This document shows, one piece after another, positions 8,765 through 17,062 of a stretch of DNA of 64,000 nt; position 1 is the first letter of the stretch; each line of letters starts with the position of its first letter. The translations under genes and the position numbers were made by a program. This DNA is from Rossellomorea aquimaris TF-12. Lineage in GTDB: Bacteria > Bacillota > Bacilli > Bacillales > Bacillaceae_B. Under the pieces are notes generated by a model. That model did not search any database and was not told the DNA's origin. It saw only the letters and a list, made by a program, of their open reading frames with translations. The DNA is taken from NCBI RefSeq assembly GCF_001648555.1, contig NZ_LQXM01000023.1, forward strand, positions 61,001-125,000, written 5' to 3'.

Positions 8765-8900
8765 GATTAAGCATATAAAAAAACCACACAAAAACGTATG
8801 ATTACGCCTTTATATGGTCGGTTGCGCTACTAGCTCCCCTAAATTTAAGCGCCCATCTATCATTTAGGTTCAAAGCTCCCATTCATATGTAACTTGCTTC
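8765..8900 (-). promoter_or_regulatory. Candidate structured 5' leader of the EAL gene (class unknown)
   Basis: On the minus strand the 5' UTR contains CCTAAAT/ATTTAGG (7 bp), an enclosing AGCT/AGCT and an outer ATATG/CATAT pairing. About 15 nt later comes a small stem CATAC/GTGTG followed by seven T at 8774-8780, which could act as an attenuator. I could not match it to a known riboswitch; the c-di-GMP-I core (AAACC...GACGCAAAGC) is absent. The rest of 8734-8984 shows no gene. Confidence 0.35.
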
Positions 8901-8984
8901 TATAAGAAAAATATACCATAAAAATAGTTATTATTGGGATTATTTCTAATTTTTTTTGAAAATTCTTTTAACTAGCCCGATTTA

Positions 8985-9569
8985 TCATCTAGAAACATAG
9001 GTATTTCCCTCAATCCAAAATCTCCACGGATAATCTCTTGCTTCTCCTGAATTATCGATCCCTACCCGTTTCCCCTCCACCACATTATCTGGCTTGTAAC
9101 CTTTCGCTATGATAAGAGGTGGTTCAAGGTATGTTCTTCCATAATCATTCATGCTGATTCCTAAAGCTTTGGTTAATTTGCCAGGGCCGTTTGTCCAATT
9201 CTTTTGAATATGCCCCGCTCTTCTTTTCTCCATAATCTCAAGACCCATATACGGCTCTACTGCTCTAATTAGTATAGCTTCAGGTTTACCCACATCTCCA
9301 CTTACAACGTTGACAAGGCAATGGGTATGCATGACATATGTATACACTCGTCCCGGTTCCTGAAACATAATTTCCGTTCGCTTCGTTCTTCTATTCCCAT
9401 AACTATGTGCTGCTCTGTCTTCCGGTCCTAAATAAGCCTCTGTTTCCACAATATAACCAGATGCTACTCCGTCCTCTGTTTCTTTTACCAATAAACACCC
9501 TAAAAGAGATTTAGCCAGCTCTAAAGTAGGCTGCTCGTAAAAGGATTGAGGCATAGGTGTATAGTCCAT
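8985..9569 (-). CDS. DNA-3-methyladenine glycosylase (AAG/MPG family)
   Basis: A 194-residue base-excision repair enzyme that removes alkylated purines from DNA. The family motifs are plain: LAKSLLGCLLV, IVETEAYLGPEDRAAHSYGNRRT with the active-site Glu and Tyr, YVMHTHCLVNVV and NGPGKLTKALGI. Length matches the bacterial Mpg/AAG proteins (B. subtilis YxlJ). The ATG at 9569 is chosen because AAAGGAAG lies about 9 nt upstream. A frame extension to 9629 would overlap the preceding acetyltransferase gene. It is probably co-transcribed with that gene, 25 nt upstream. Confidence 0.92.
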   Translation of the reverse strand: MDYTPMPQSFYEQPTLELAKSLLGCLLVKETEDGVASGYIVETEAYLGPEDRAAHSYGNRRTKRTEIMFQEPGRVYTYVMHTHCLVNVVSGDVGKPEAILIRAVEPYMGLEIMEKRRAGHIQKNWTNGPGKLTKALGISMNDYGRTYLEPPLIIAKGYKPDNVVEGKRVGIDNSGEARDYPWRFWIEGNTYVSR

Positions 9570-9594
9570 TTTCCCACTTCCTTTTAAAGTTATT

Positions 9595-10509
9595 CTAGGT
9601 TTTATATAAGATGGGAAAGACAATCTCACGAGGAAAACTTTCCTTTTCTTCTTTACCTGAACGTATAAAGAACATATGTGATTGGTTTTTGTATGAGCCT
9701 ATCTTTTTTACGTTATCATCCATAAAATAAACTATGCAGTCCTTTGCTTCAAATGGTATGTCCTTCAATAGGCTATAGAGATTATTATGCTGCCCACTAA
9801 ATATCCAATCATATAGGTGAAGTGTACCCTCTTTCTCTTCCATCATAACTACACTATCCTTCTTTTCTTCGTACCAAACATGTTCACCATATCCAAGATA
9901 TATATATAACATCATAATTTCATGTCCATCTCTTGGAGCGAACCTGGAACTAACGGGCTGTCTATTTTGAACCTTGTCCCAAAACCACTGTTCTTGTTCA
10001 GGAAAACACACCTTTTTAAAGGAAAAACTTGTAATGGAATCCGGCTTGGGTAAAGGAAATGTATAGATACCTTCATTGAATTGTTCAAATCCAAATTTAG
10101 GATAGAAGGAAAGAACATTTTCATTCGCAAATAGGAAAATCCAATCCACCCTTTTCTCCCAATCCTTTAAAACCTCTTCAAGGAGCAGCCTCGAATACCC
10201 TTTCCCTCTTTCCTCTTCTAAGGTTCCGACAGTTCCAAGCTGCAAAAGCGTTCTTTCTTGATCGTCAATTAGAATCTTCATCTTCGTAAAGGAGACATTC
10301 GCCATCATCTTATCGTCTTTCATAAGTGCATATCCATCATAAGAAAGAGAATCCCAATAGCCTTTTTCCGCCCAAGGCTTAAAATTAATTCCCCACAGTG
10401 CTTTGGGTGTAAATTCAAAAAACGCCTTCCTTATATCAGAATTCTGTTTGTAATTTTTTACTAGCTGTAGCAATGGTATCGTTCCTTCATTGTATATTTT
10501 TTGTATCAT
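9595..10509 (-). CDS. GNAT-family N-acetyltransferase with C-terminal extension
   Basis: A 304-residue protein with a GNAT fold in its first half. The acetyl-CoA binding motif A reads LGTVGTLEEERGKGYSRLLL at about residues 91-110, and FYPKFGFEQF is the usual C-terminal element. The second half (about 170-304) is not recognisable and may be a degenerate second GNAT or a SCP-like domain, as in Eis-type proteins. Substrate is unknown. The ATG at 10509 has no strong ribosome binding site, so the first residues are uncertain. It precedes the Mpg gene. The 116 nt upstream contain only an imperfect GC-rich hairpin (about 10551-10592). Confidence 0.75.
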   Translation of the reverse strand: MIQKIYNEGTIPLLQLVKNYKQNSDIRKAFFEFTPKALWGINFKPWAEKGYWDSLSYDGYALMKDDKMMANVSFTKMKILIDDQERTLLQLGTVGTLEEERGKGYSRLLLEEVLKDWEKRVDWIFLFANENVLSFYPKFGFEQFNEGIYTFPLPKPDSITSFSFKKVCFPEQEQWFWDKVQNRQPVSSRFAPRDGHEIMMLYIYLGYGEHVWYEEKKDSVVMMEEKEGTLHLYDWIFSGQHNNLYSLLKDIPFEAKDCIVYFMDDNVKKIGSYKNQSHMFFIRSGKEEKESFPREIVFPILYKT

Positions 10510-10625
10510 GTTGCTTTTTTTGAGAAGAAATAGTAGTTGATTGCAGCGAGAGGATGCTCACTGTCAGAGGGTATGCCTCCTCGGCCCTTTTTAAAAATAA
10601 CCATCTTAATGACTACACCCCAATT

Positions 10626-11207
10626 TTATTTTTCCAGCTCAACCTTAAATATAATCACATGATCATGCTGTAATACTTTCGCAAGCTCTTGTTTACTTTC
10701 ATACATCGTTTGTGTCAAAGGGGCTGGAGGTGTCCCTTTATGAAACGTTCGCAGGGCAATCACCTGGGGTTTATTTTCCTTTAGACTTATTTTTTCAACA
10801 GAAAGACTACTTCCTCCTAAATCTGGATTTGGATGTGAAATTTCCTCTTTCATCAATCCTTGCTGACCTTCCATAGCATTTGACACATGATAAAGGATAC
10901 GATCCTCGGATTCTTTTTCTAAAAAATGTAATCGTACCCTTCCATCATGTCCATCCAAATTAATTTGTTTTTGAACAGACTCTACTTTTTTTCCTTGCTC
11001 GTACCTCTCAATCCAATACGTTAGGGTATAATGAGGCACGTCTTTATTTAACGTTAAATCAAAAGCATAGTCATTCATCATATCCGCTGCAACCAGTACT
11101 TCTTGTTCACCTTCAGAGAGTTCGTATGATTGAATAACGGGTTTACTTTCTAATGAACAGGCGGATAAAAAAAGGCACATCATGATACCAAACAACTGCT
11201 TTTTCAC
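10626..11207 (-). CDS. Putative lipoprotein of unknown function
   Basis: A 193-residue protein with a lipoprotein signal peptide: MKKQLFGIMMCLFLSACS, lipobox LSAC with Cys17. Mature residues are mostly beta-type and polar, and I recognise no domain. The GTG start at 11207 follows immediately after the stop of the P1 peptidase gene (ATG TAA GTG arrangement) with GGAGAAATG upstream, so the two are translationally coupled. It should be anchored on the outer face of the membrane. Confidence 0.75.
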   Translation of the reverse strand: MKKQLFGIMMCLFLSACSLESKPVIQSYELSEGEQEVLVAADMMNDYAFDLTLNKDVPHYTLTYWIERYEQGKKVESVQKQINLDGHDGRVRLHFLEKESEDRILYHVSNAMEGQQGLMKEEISHPNPDLGGSSLSVEKISLKENKPQVIALRTFHKGTPPAPLTQTMYESKQELAKVLQHDHVIIFKVELEK

Positions 11208-12272
11208 TTACATTTCTCCCTTTTTCAATTGAGATAATAGCTCAAGTGGAATCCCTTCCACCTTTCGTCCCTTTCTTCCTGTTGTTGTCCCTGCTTGACC
11301 CATTGAATTCCAAATGGCTTCCTCCACAGCATCTACGGTCATTTCAAAAAGTGTTGAAATAATAAACCCATCTTCTTTGATAAATGAAAAAGGCAGGGTG
11401 TTTTCTTCTCTCAAAGGGCTATGAGAAATTCGGTGTGCGGTTGAAAACGCAAGAACAATATCACCACTTCCATGTGCTGCGTAAGAACCTGTACGAGAAA
11501 GACCAAATGAGGCACGCTTAGCCAGTCTTTTCAGCTGTCTGTCGCTTAATGGTGCATCTGTTGCTAATACAATCATAATCGATCCATCTGGAGCATCACT
11601 TGGTTGATGATCCAAATCAAAAGGGAAGCGTAAATCACGACGCTGCCCAAAATTCGTTAGAACCAATGCCCCTATTTTATACGTATCTTCTCCAAATCCA
11701 TACTGGCGTGAACTTGTTCCTATTCCACCTTTATAGCCTAAACAAATCATACCGGTTCCTGCACCAACACAACCCTCTTCAACAGGTCCTGAGTGAGCAT
11801 TTCCAATTGCATCTTCAGCGTCTTGAGGGGTGATATGTAAGCCTCGAATGTCATTAAGATATCCATCATTGCATTCACCTACAACGATATTAATCGTTCC
11901 CGTTGTATCTCCAATCTCTGGATTCTCCTCCATCATATGATATAGAGTACCTTTTAATACATCACCAACAGAGAGTGTATTTGTCAGCATAATCGGACTT
12001 TCAAGAATACCTAATTCATTTAGTTGAATCGATCCGACGGTTTTCCCGAACCCATTAATGACATAACTACTGGCGATTACTTTTTCCTTAAAAACATTCC
12101 CTTCATGAGGACAAATAGCGGTTACACCAGTTCGAACGATCGTTCCTCCTTGGTCATAGTGAAGAGTTTTATGACCCACTTTGATACCATCTATATCCGT
12201 AATGCTGTTATGTTCTCCAGTTGAATAAGAGCCAATTTCAACTCCTAAATCTCGTAGTCGCTTTCGCCCCAT
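11208..12272 (-). CDS. P1 (S58/DmpA) family aminopeptidase
   Basis: A 354-residue N-terminal-nucleophile hydrolase of the DmpA / L-aminopeptidase D-amidase group. It opens with RDLGVEIGSYSTGEHNSITDIDGIKVGH, the family's signature start. It has the self-cleavage region GCVGAGTGMICLGYKGGIGTSSR, in which the Ser/Thr after Gly becomes the nucleophile. These enzymes cleave N-terminal residues from peptides or amides; the natural substrate is not clear. The ATG at 12272 is preferred for the AAGGGAG upstream and because the family begins at this point. Translationally coupled to the lipoprotein gene downstream. Confidence 0.85.
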   Translation of the reverse strand: MGRKRLRDLGVEIGSYSTGEHNSITDIDGIKVGHKTLHYDQGGTIVRTGVTAICPHEGNVFKEKVIASSYVINGFGKTVGSIQLNELGILESPIMLTNTLSVGDVLKGTLYHMMEENPEIGDTTGTINIVVGECNDGYLNDIRGLHITPQDAEDAIGNAHSGPVEEGCVGAGTGMICLGYKGGIGTSSRQYGFGEDTYKIGALVLTNFGQRRDLRFPFDLDHQPSDAPDGSIMIVLATDAPLSDRQLKRLAKRASFGLSRTGSYAAHGSGDIVLAFSTAHRISHSPLREENTLPFSFIKEDGFIISTLFEMTVDAVEEAIWNSMGQAGTTTGRKGRKVEGIPLELLSQLKKGEM

Positions 12273-12470
12273 CGATTTACATTGCTCCCTTCTGTTCACT
12301 TCATTATTTATATTTATTCGATTTTCATTCCACAAACCCTTTTCAGTCTTTGAAAAACAAGATTCACCCCTATTATTGACAGGATAATCTCCATATTAAA
12401 AGTACATATTAAGGACTGTTATGAGAAGAAAAACCTCATAAGGCTAACTTAGAATATGGAGGAAATCACC

Positions 12471-13238
12471 ATGAAAAAGAAATTTTATTCTTTAACACTT
12501 TGTGCTGTTATTCCATTAATGCTGATGACAGCCTGTAACAATAACGATACCAATGAAAATCTAACGGACACACAAAATGTGGGATATGATCCTGTTAACT
12601 ATGGTAGGGATAACACAGGTCAGAATATAGCTACTCCTGATCGTCGAATTATTCATCGCTTTATGGCACCTATTGATCCTAATGGCAATTTGCGTGAATT
12701 TACCCATTTAGATCCTGGTGAAGAATTCATTCCAAATGGAGGAAACGAGGAAGCCCGTCAACCGAACCAACCAGCACAAGAACCAAACACTGGTCAACCT
12801 GAACCACCTACTCAGGAACCTAAGACAAATCAGGATTCCCAAGCCGCAAAATCGGATGGATTTGTTCAACAGGTAATTGATTTAACCAATAAAGAACGCT
12901 CAAAAAATGGACTGGGTGCTTTAAAATCCGATGGAGAATTATCGAATGTAGCCGAAATGAAATCAGAGGATATGAAAGAGAAGAATTATTTCTCGCACAC
13001 CTCTCCTACTTATGGATCTCCATTTGAAATGATGGAGAACTTTGGAATTGATTACTCCTCAGCTGCTGAGAACATTGCAGTTGGACAAGAAACTCCTAAA
13101 TCCGTCGTCAATGCTTGGATGAACAGTCCCGGTCATCGAAAGAATATTTTAAATAAACAGGTCACTCATATTGGGGTTGGAATAGCGAAGGATTCTGGAC
13201 AAGGAATTTATTGGACACAAATGTTTATTGCAAAATAA
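12471..13238 (+). CDS. CAP/SCP-domain lipoprotein (YkwD-like)
   Basis: A 255-residue exported protein. The lipobox LMTAC gives an acylated Cys near residue 22. A Pro/Gln/Glu-rich linker (about 85-120) follows, and a CAP domain occupies the last 120 residues: VIDLTNKERSKNGLGAL, YFSHTSPTYGSPFEMM, SAAENIAVGQETPKSVVNAW, MNSPGHRKNILN and HIGVGIA. These are the diagnostic His/Glu motifs of bacterial CAP proteins. B. subtilis YkwD is the nearest known type, of undefined role at the cell surface or spore. Start at 12471 follows GGAGG at 8 nt. Single gene, terminated at 13244. Confidence 0.87.
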   Translation: MKKKFYSLTLCAVIPLMLMTACNNNDTNENLTDTQNVGYDPVNYGRDNTGQNIATPDRRIIHRFMAPIDPNGNLREFTHLDPGEEFIPNGGNEEARQPNQPAQEPNTGQPEPPTQEPKTNQDSQAAKSDGFVQQVIDLTNKERSKNGLGALKSDGELSNVAEMKSEDMKEKNYFSHTSPTYGSPFEMMENFGIDYSSAAENIAVGQETPKSVVNAWMNSPGHRKNILNKQVTHIGVGIAKDSGQGIYWTQMFIAK

Positions 13239-13243
13239 AGAAA

Positions 13244-13270
13244 AGGACTGATCCTGTAAGGGTCAGTCCT
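13244..13270. terminator. Intrinsic terminator shared by convergent genes
   Basis: AGGACTGATCC/GGGTCAGTCCT stem. The T run is better on the minus strand, and the stop codon of the minus-strand regulator lies inside the stem. Confidence 0.75.
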
Positions 13271-13886
13271 CCTTCTTTTCTTTATACAGTTCATCCTGAT
13301 CTTCTATTCGATAACTGACCAGAACATATTGGTACGTCCCCTCTTCTCCATCCCTGTCATCATCAGGCAGATCGGGCCATGAAGACTGATCAAAGGATTT
13401 CGGTGCCATAGCTTTCATAACGTGTTCAAGAGATTGTCTCCACTCTCTCCCTGTCTTTCTTTCAGTGGCTGAATCGATCGTGACATGGATAGGAACAGAA
13501 TGAGCTTCCTTTCCGCTTCGAATCATTTCCAGCTTATTTTGATAAAGGTGAAGACCAGGGTCTACTATCTGATGAATAAGCGAAAGAGTTTGTTCAATAT
13601 ATTCCGCCTGTTCAGCCATATCCCCTTTATAAATCACATCACGAAAATTGACAGCCTGATAATATTTTTCCGTCAAATTTCCATGCTGACGAGTATTTAC
13701 AACCTCTAAAAGTTCTGCTTTTACCAGCTTCTTCACATGATAATACAATCGTAACGGCTCTTCCCCAATTTTCTCGGCCATTGCTTTGACTGTAATGGGC
13801 TCATCAGAAGCAAGGTGCAGAATTTGATTTCTCCTTGGATCCGATAAGATTTTCATTAACTCCATGGATTGGGATTTATACTTCAT
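13263..13886 (-). CDS. ArsR-type winged-helix transcriptional regulator
   Basis: A 207-residue DNA-binding protein. The N-terminal winged helix-turn-helix reads MKILSDPRRNQILHLASDEPITVKAMAEKIGEEPLRLYYHVKKLVKAELLEVV. The C-terminal half (about 80-207) is a long unassigned domain, as in the YdfF/helix_turn_helix_5 group. Start at 13886 is chosen for GAGGTGAT just upstream; an extension would overlap the MFS gene. It lies 44 nt after the MFS transporter on the same strand, so it probably controls that exporter. The tandem 18-bp repeat at 15233-15268 before the MFS gene is a candidate operator. Confidence 0.82.
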   Translation of the reverse strand: MKYKSQSMELMKILSDPRRNQILHLASDEPITVKAMAEKIGEEPLRLYYHVKKLVKAELLEVVNTRQHGNLTEKYYQAVNFRDVIYKGDMAEQAEYIEQTLSLIHQIVDPGLHLYQNKLEMIRSGKEAHSVPIHVTIDSATERKTGREWRQSLEHVMKAMAPKSFDQSSWPDLPDDDRDGEEGTYQYVLVSYRIEDQDELYKEKKED

Positions 13887-13930
13887 TTCTATCACCTCAA
13901 ATTCCAATATTTCTCCTTCTACTATACCAG

Positions 13931-15196
13931 TTAGCGATCGATACTCCAGATAATCTTTACTTTCCATAGAACGACGCCAACAAAGAGCGTTAACACGGTA
14001 CAGGAGATCAACATAATAAAGGTAATATTGACTCCTACCGATAATAGGATGGATACAAACGCGTAGGATAAAGGCGTAAACCCCATTGATGCCGTTGCCA
14101 TAATGCTTTGAACACGCCCCATCATTTTTTCGTCCACGAACTCTTGAATAAGGGTTGGCATCAGAATGTTACTGACTGCTAAGCAAAGACCAGCAAGGGA
14201 AATAATAACCACCCCTTGCCAGACGGAGGTGATTTGGCTAAGAAGTGCCATCAATCCACCCAAAAACCCAATGACACCGAGGCTAATAACAGGACGCTTT
14301 CGCTTAAAGTTGACGATCCCTGTTAAAATCGCACCTACAACCATCCCAAGAGCAAGTGAGCTCTCTAGGAAACTCAAGTCTAAAGCGCTCCCTGAAAGAC
14401 TATTCTTCACAATAATCGGAAGTCCCATGGTAACAGGGCCTACCAGGAAAAAATTAACGACTACACTAGTCGCCATAATCGCAAGTAAAAAAGGAAATCC
14501 CTTTACATAGTTGAAGCCTTCTTTAAACTCATTTATGAAAGAGGAAGAATCATTATCTTCCTTCACTGGATTTACTGCATTGACTTTCATATTTATAACG
14601 AGAACAGCACTGATTAATAACAGAATCGATGAAGTAAGAAATGCACCTTGGAAGGATGAGAATTTCAGCAGTACCCCTGCAATTGCAGGTCCGAGTATAA
14701 AGGAGAAATGATTAGAAGTTTGCATGATGGAGTTCGCTCTGGTAAGTTGATTTTTCTTCACAAGCTGAGGAACAATAGCGTTACTTGATGGCCAGAAAAA
14801 TGCGTCTAAGATTCCAAATCCAAGGGCGAAGACGATCAGAAACCAGATAGAAAGATTTCCAGACATCATGATAAAAAATAACCAAAGAATGAAGACACCT
14901 CTAATGGCATTTACTATAAACAAGATATGAGATCTCTTAAAGCGATCAGCCACCACTCCTCCTACCGTCATCAATAATACCCTGGGAATCGTAGTCATCA
15001 TCATGACAATTCCAAGCCAAGATTCCATATTCAACCCTTGCACCACATACCAGGATTCGGTCAGTAAATAAATCGAAAACGCTAACCCTGTAAACGTGGA
15101 TGCTAACCAAATGAATAGGAACTGCCTATTTCGAAAAACAGACTCATTTCCACCCTCCATGACGTCTTGCATCACATTTGCTTTTACTAAACTCAT
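13931..15196 (-). CDS. MFS efflux transporter
   Basis: A 421-residue, roughly 12-helix permease of the EntS/macrolide-efflux-like MFS group. Motif A appears as GGVVADRFKRSH, and LGFGILDAFFWPSSNAIVPQLV is characteristic of this subgroup. Proton-coupled drug or siderophore export is the family role; the substrate is unknown. The ATG at 15196 follows GGAGG at 7 nt. It is the first gene of a two-gene unit with the ArsR-type regulator. Confidence 0.85.
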   Translation of the reverse strand: MSLVKANVMQDVMEGGNESVFRNRQFLFIWLASTFTGLAFSIYLLTESWYVVQGLNMESWLGIVMMMTTIPRVLLMTVGGVVADRFKRSHILFIVNAIRGVFILWLFFIMMSGNLSIWFLIVFALGFGILDAFFWPSSNAIVPQLVKKNQLTRANSIMQTSNHFSFILGPAIAGVLLKFSSFQGAFLTSSILLLISAVLVINMKVNAVNPVKEDNDSSSFINEFKEGFNYVKGFPFLLAIMATSVVVNFFLVGPVTMGLPIIVKNSLSGSALDLSFLESSLALGMVVGAILTGIVNFKRKRPVISLGVIGFLGGLMALLSQITSVWQGVVIISLAGLCLAVSNILMPTLIQEFVDEKMMGRVQSIMATASMGFTPLSYAFVSILLSVGVNITFIMLISCTVLTLFVGVVLWKVKIIWSIDR

Positions 15197-15232
15197 GTTA
15201 ATTCCTCCAATTGGGTTTGGGATTTTTTTGTT

Positions 15233-15268
15233 TCGTTGTAATTTATTTTATCGTTGTAATTTATTTTA
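15233..15268. repeat. Perfect 18-bp tandem repeat, candidate operator
   Basis: TCGTTGTAATTTATTTTA occurs twice head-to-tail (15233-15250 and 15251-15268) with no mismatch, 37-72 bp before the MFS start codon. That is promoter position for the MFS-ArsR unit. Confidence 0.6.
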
Positions 15269-15340
15269 ATGAGTTTTAAATTGATTTGCAACTGTTTTTT
15301 GGGAAGTTTTTGAAAATGGGCTTGGGTTGGGGTTACTATG

Positions 15341-15440
15341 GAGAATTACGTGCCATTTTTGAGAATTGCATGCCATTTTTTTTCGGTTTTCATTCCAAAA
15401 AGATTTTTTACATGCCTTTTTTACAATTTACATGCCAAAA
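15341..15440. repeat. Five-copy degenerate array with 20-21 bp period
   Basis: Units at 15341, 15361, about 15382, 15402 and 15422 share a core like TTACATGCCA plus an A/T tract. The first two units match at 18 of 20 positions. The array fills most of the gene-free stretch 15197-15523. No hairpin, ORF or protein site is obvious. Confidence 0.6.
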
Positions 15441-15497
15441 TTCAATATATCGACCATTCTACAAATAGTGACAAATTTCGCCTCATAGACACAAAAA

Positions 15498-15522
15498 AAA
15501 GACCACTCAACTAGTGATCTCT
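15498..15522 (-). terminator. Intrinsic terminator after the GNAT gene
   Basis: Minus strand AGATCACT, loop, AGTGGTCT followed by eight T. Confidence 0.75.
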
Positions 15523-15523
15523 C

Positions 15524-15970
15524 CTACAACTCAATCTTCATAAACTTATTTAAATCGCTAAAGCCTAATTTTTCATAAAGCTTTATCGCATTCTCATTAA
15601 ACGTATAAACGTTTAACCTAACCTCGTCATACTCCTTCGCTTTTAATTCTTTCAGAGCTTCTTCTAAAAGCTCGGTCGCGTATCCTTTTCCTCGGTAGGG
15701 CTTCTTCACATACACATCATTGATCCATCCAATTTCCTTACCTGTTACCCAGTCTACACTTTTGTCTACCTGCACCCATCCAACCAGCTCATCCTCTTCT
15801 CTTGCTGCGAGAAAATAAGCCCCATGTTTAATGGAATGTTCATAGGCTTTATGCATTTCTTCCTTATGATGTTCATAAGGTATTCCTGTAGCTTCTTCCC
15901 GATTGATTCCCGCTAACTCAAAAATTTCAGCAATCTCGTCCTCCGTGGCTACACCGATTTTATCTTGCAT
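15524..15970 (-). CDS. GNAT-family N-acetyltransferase
   Basis: A 148-residue single-domain acetyltransferase. Motif A reads NDVYVKKPYRGKGYATELLEEAL, followed by VRLNVYTFNENAIKLYEKLGF, both typical of RimI-like GNATs. The acceptor is unknown. The ATG at 15970 is preferred because GGGGAG lies upstream; an in-frame ATG 24 nt earlier has no visible ribosome binding site. Monocistronic. Confidence 0.85.
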   Translation of the reverse strand: MQDKIGVATEDEIAEIFELAGINREEATGIPYEHHKEEMHKAYEHSIKHGAYFLAAREEDELVGWVQVDKSVDWVTGKEIGWINDVYVKKPYRGKGYATELLEEALKELKAKEYDEVRLNVYTFNENAIKLYEKLGFSDLNKFMKIEL

Positions 15971-16152
15971 CGCTCTACACTCTCCCCGATTCATCTATTT
16001 TCCATTATAAGGTATCATTTCTTTCTGCACCAACCAGATTCTACTCCGTCTAAGGTCTGATGGGAAATTAATACTCCAGCACATGGTTGAAAGAGATAGG
16101 ACCACTTAAAATATAACTATAAACTGGAAAAAAACCAAAGTGAGGGATTTAA

Positions 16153-17016
16153 ATGAAGAATATGTTTGCAGTGGTAATTACTTTACTGGCATTAGGAACG
16201 ATTTATGTCATATTCAATGACAATACATCTTTGTTTGCAACAGAAAGTCAATCTGGGGATCGTATGAAAGTGACTGACCACATTAACTCCATTGATTTAC
16301 AAATTGACAGCAGTAGCACTACGATTATGCCTACTGAACAAAATGAGGTCAAGGCAGAATTAGACGGAAAAGGAACACTACGACTACTTAAAAAGGGAGA
16401 TACCATTGAAGTGACCGTTAGTCGTAAATGGTACGAGTGGATATCATTCACTCATAAATCAAACGTAACAGTTTATATTCCTAAGGACTATCACAACAAC
16501 ATGTGCATTGATATGGGGGCTGGAAACCTGGATTTTTCAGGAGAATCAAAGTCCATCAAAATCAAGCTTGATGAACTCGTCATTGATATGAGTTCTGGAA
16601 ATGTGGAACTGCAAAATATAGACGCAAACGTATTTCGCCACGACGGTTCTTCTGGAAGATTGATGATTGATACACTTTCAACAAGGGATGGAAAGATAGA
16701 CATCAGTTCAGGGAATGTGAAGCTTTCTCATTATGAAGGACCTTTAAATGGAGAATTATCTTCGGGACGTTTAGAAGTGGGGATAGATACTTTAAATGGA
16801 GATATTGTCCTTGACTTAAGCTCAGGAAAAGTAGAGCTTGATCTTCCTGATGATGCTGACTTTACACTCAACGGGGAAACAAGTAGTGGCAGTGTATCAA
16901 GTGATTTCTCTCTTAAAAATCAAAAAATGGATTCCGGTGATCTTTCTGGAGTACATGGTTCAGGCAAGTACAATATAGATGTATCCGTGTCTAGCGGAAG
17001 TGTCCGTATTTATTAA
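16153..17016 (+). CDS. DUF4097-family beta-repeat protein, membrane-anchored
   Basis: A 287-residue protein with one N-terminal hydrophobic segment (about residues 3-22, FAVVITLLALGTIYVIF). A right-handed beta-type repeat region follows, in which the motif S-S-G-(N/R/K)-(V/L) recurs six to seven times (MSSGNVEL, SSGRLMI, ISSGNVKL, LSSGRLEV, LSSGKVEL, VSSGSVRI). This is the DUF4097 'putative adhesin' family, which includes LiaG-type proteins of envelope-stress operons. The exact function is unknown. Here it stands alone, so a stress operon is not evident. Ends at a good terminator. Confidence 0.82.
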   Translation: MKNMFAVVITLLALGTIYVIFNDNTSLFATESQSGDRMKVTDHINSIDLQIDSSSTTIMPTEQNEVKAELDGKGTLRLLKKGDTIEVTVSRKWYEWISFTHKSNVTVYIPKDYHNNMCIDMGAGNLDFSGESKSIKIKLDELVIDMSSGNVELQNIDANVFRHDGSSGRLMIDTLSTRDGKIDISSGNVKLSHYEGPLNGELSSGRLEVGIDTLNGDIVLDLSSGKVELDLPDDADFTLNGETSSGSVSSDFSLKNQKMDSGDLSGVHGSGKYNIDVSVSSGSVRIY

Positions 17017-17020
17017 CCTA

Positions 17021-17062
17021 AAAGTGACAGCCTCGTTTAAAGAGACTGTCACTTTTTTTATT
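17021..17062 (+). terminator. Intrinsic terminator of the DUF4097 gene
   Basis: AAGTGACAG...CTGTCACTT stem followed by seven T. Confidence 0.85.

Noticed and set aside
8815..8900. Cyclic-di-GMP-I riboswitch before the EAL gene
   Set aside because: The required AAACC and GACGCAAAGC blocks are missing; kept only as an unclassified leader.
15341..15440. CRISPR or IS-end remnant
   Set aside because: Short, degenerate units; no transposase or flanking duplication.
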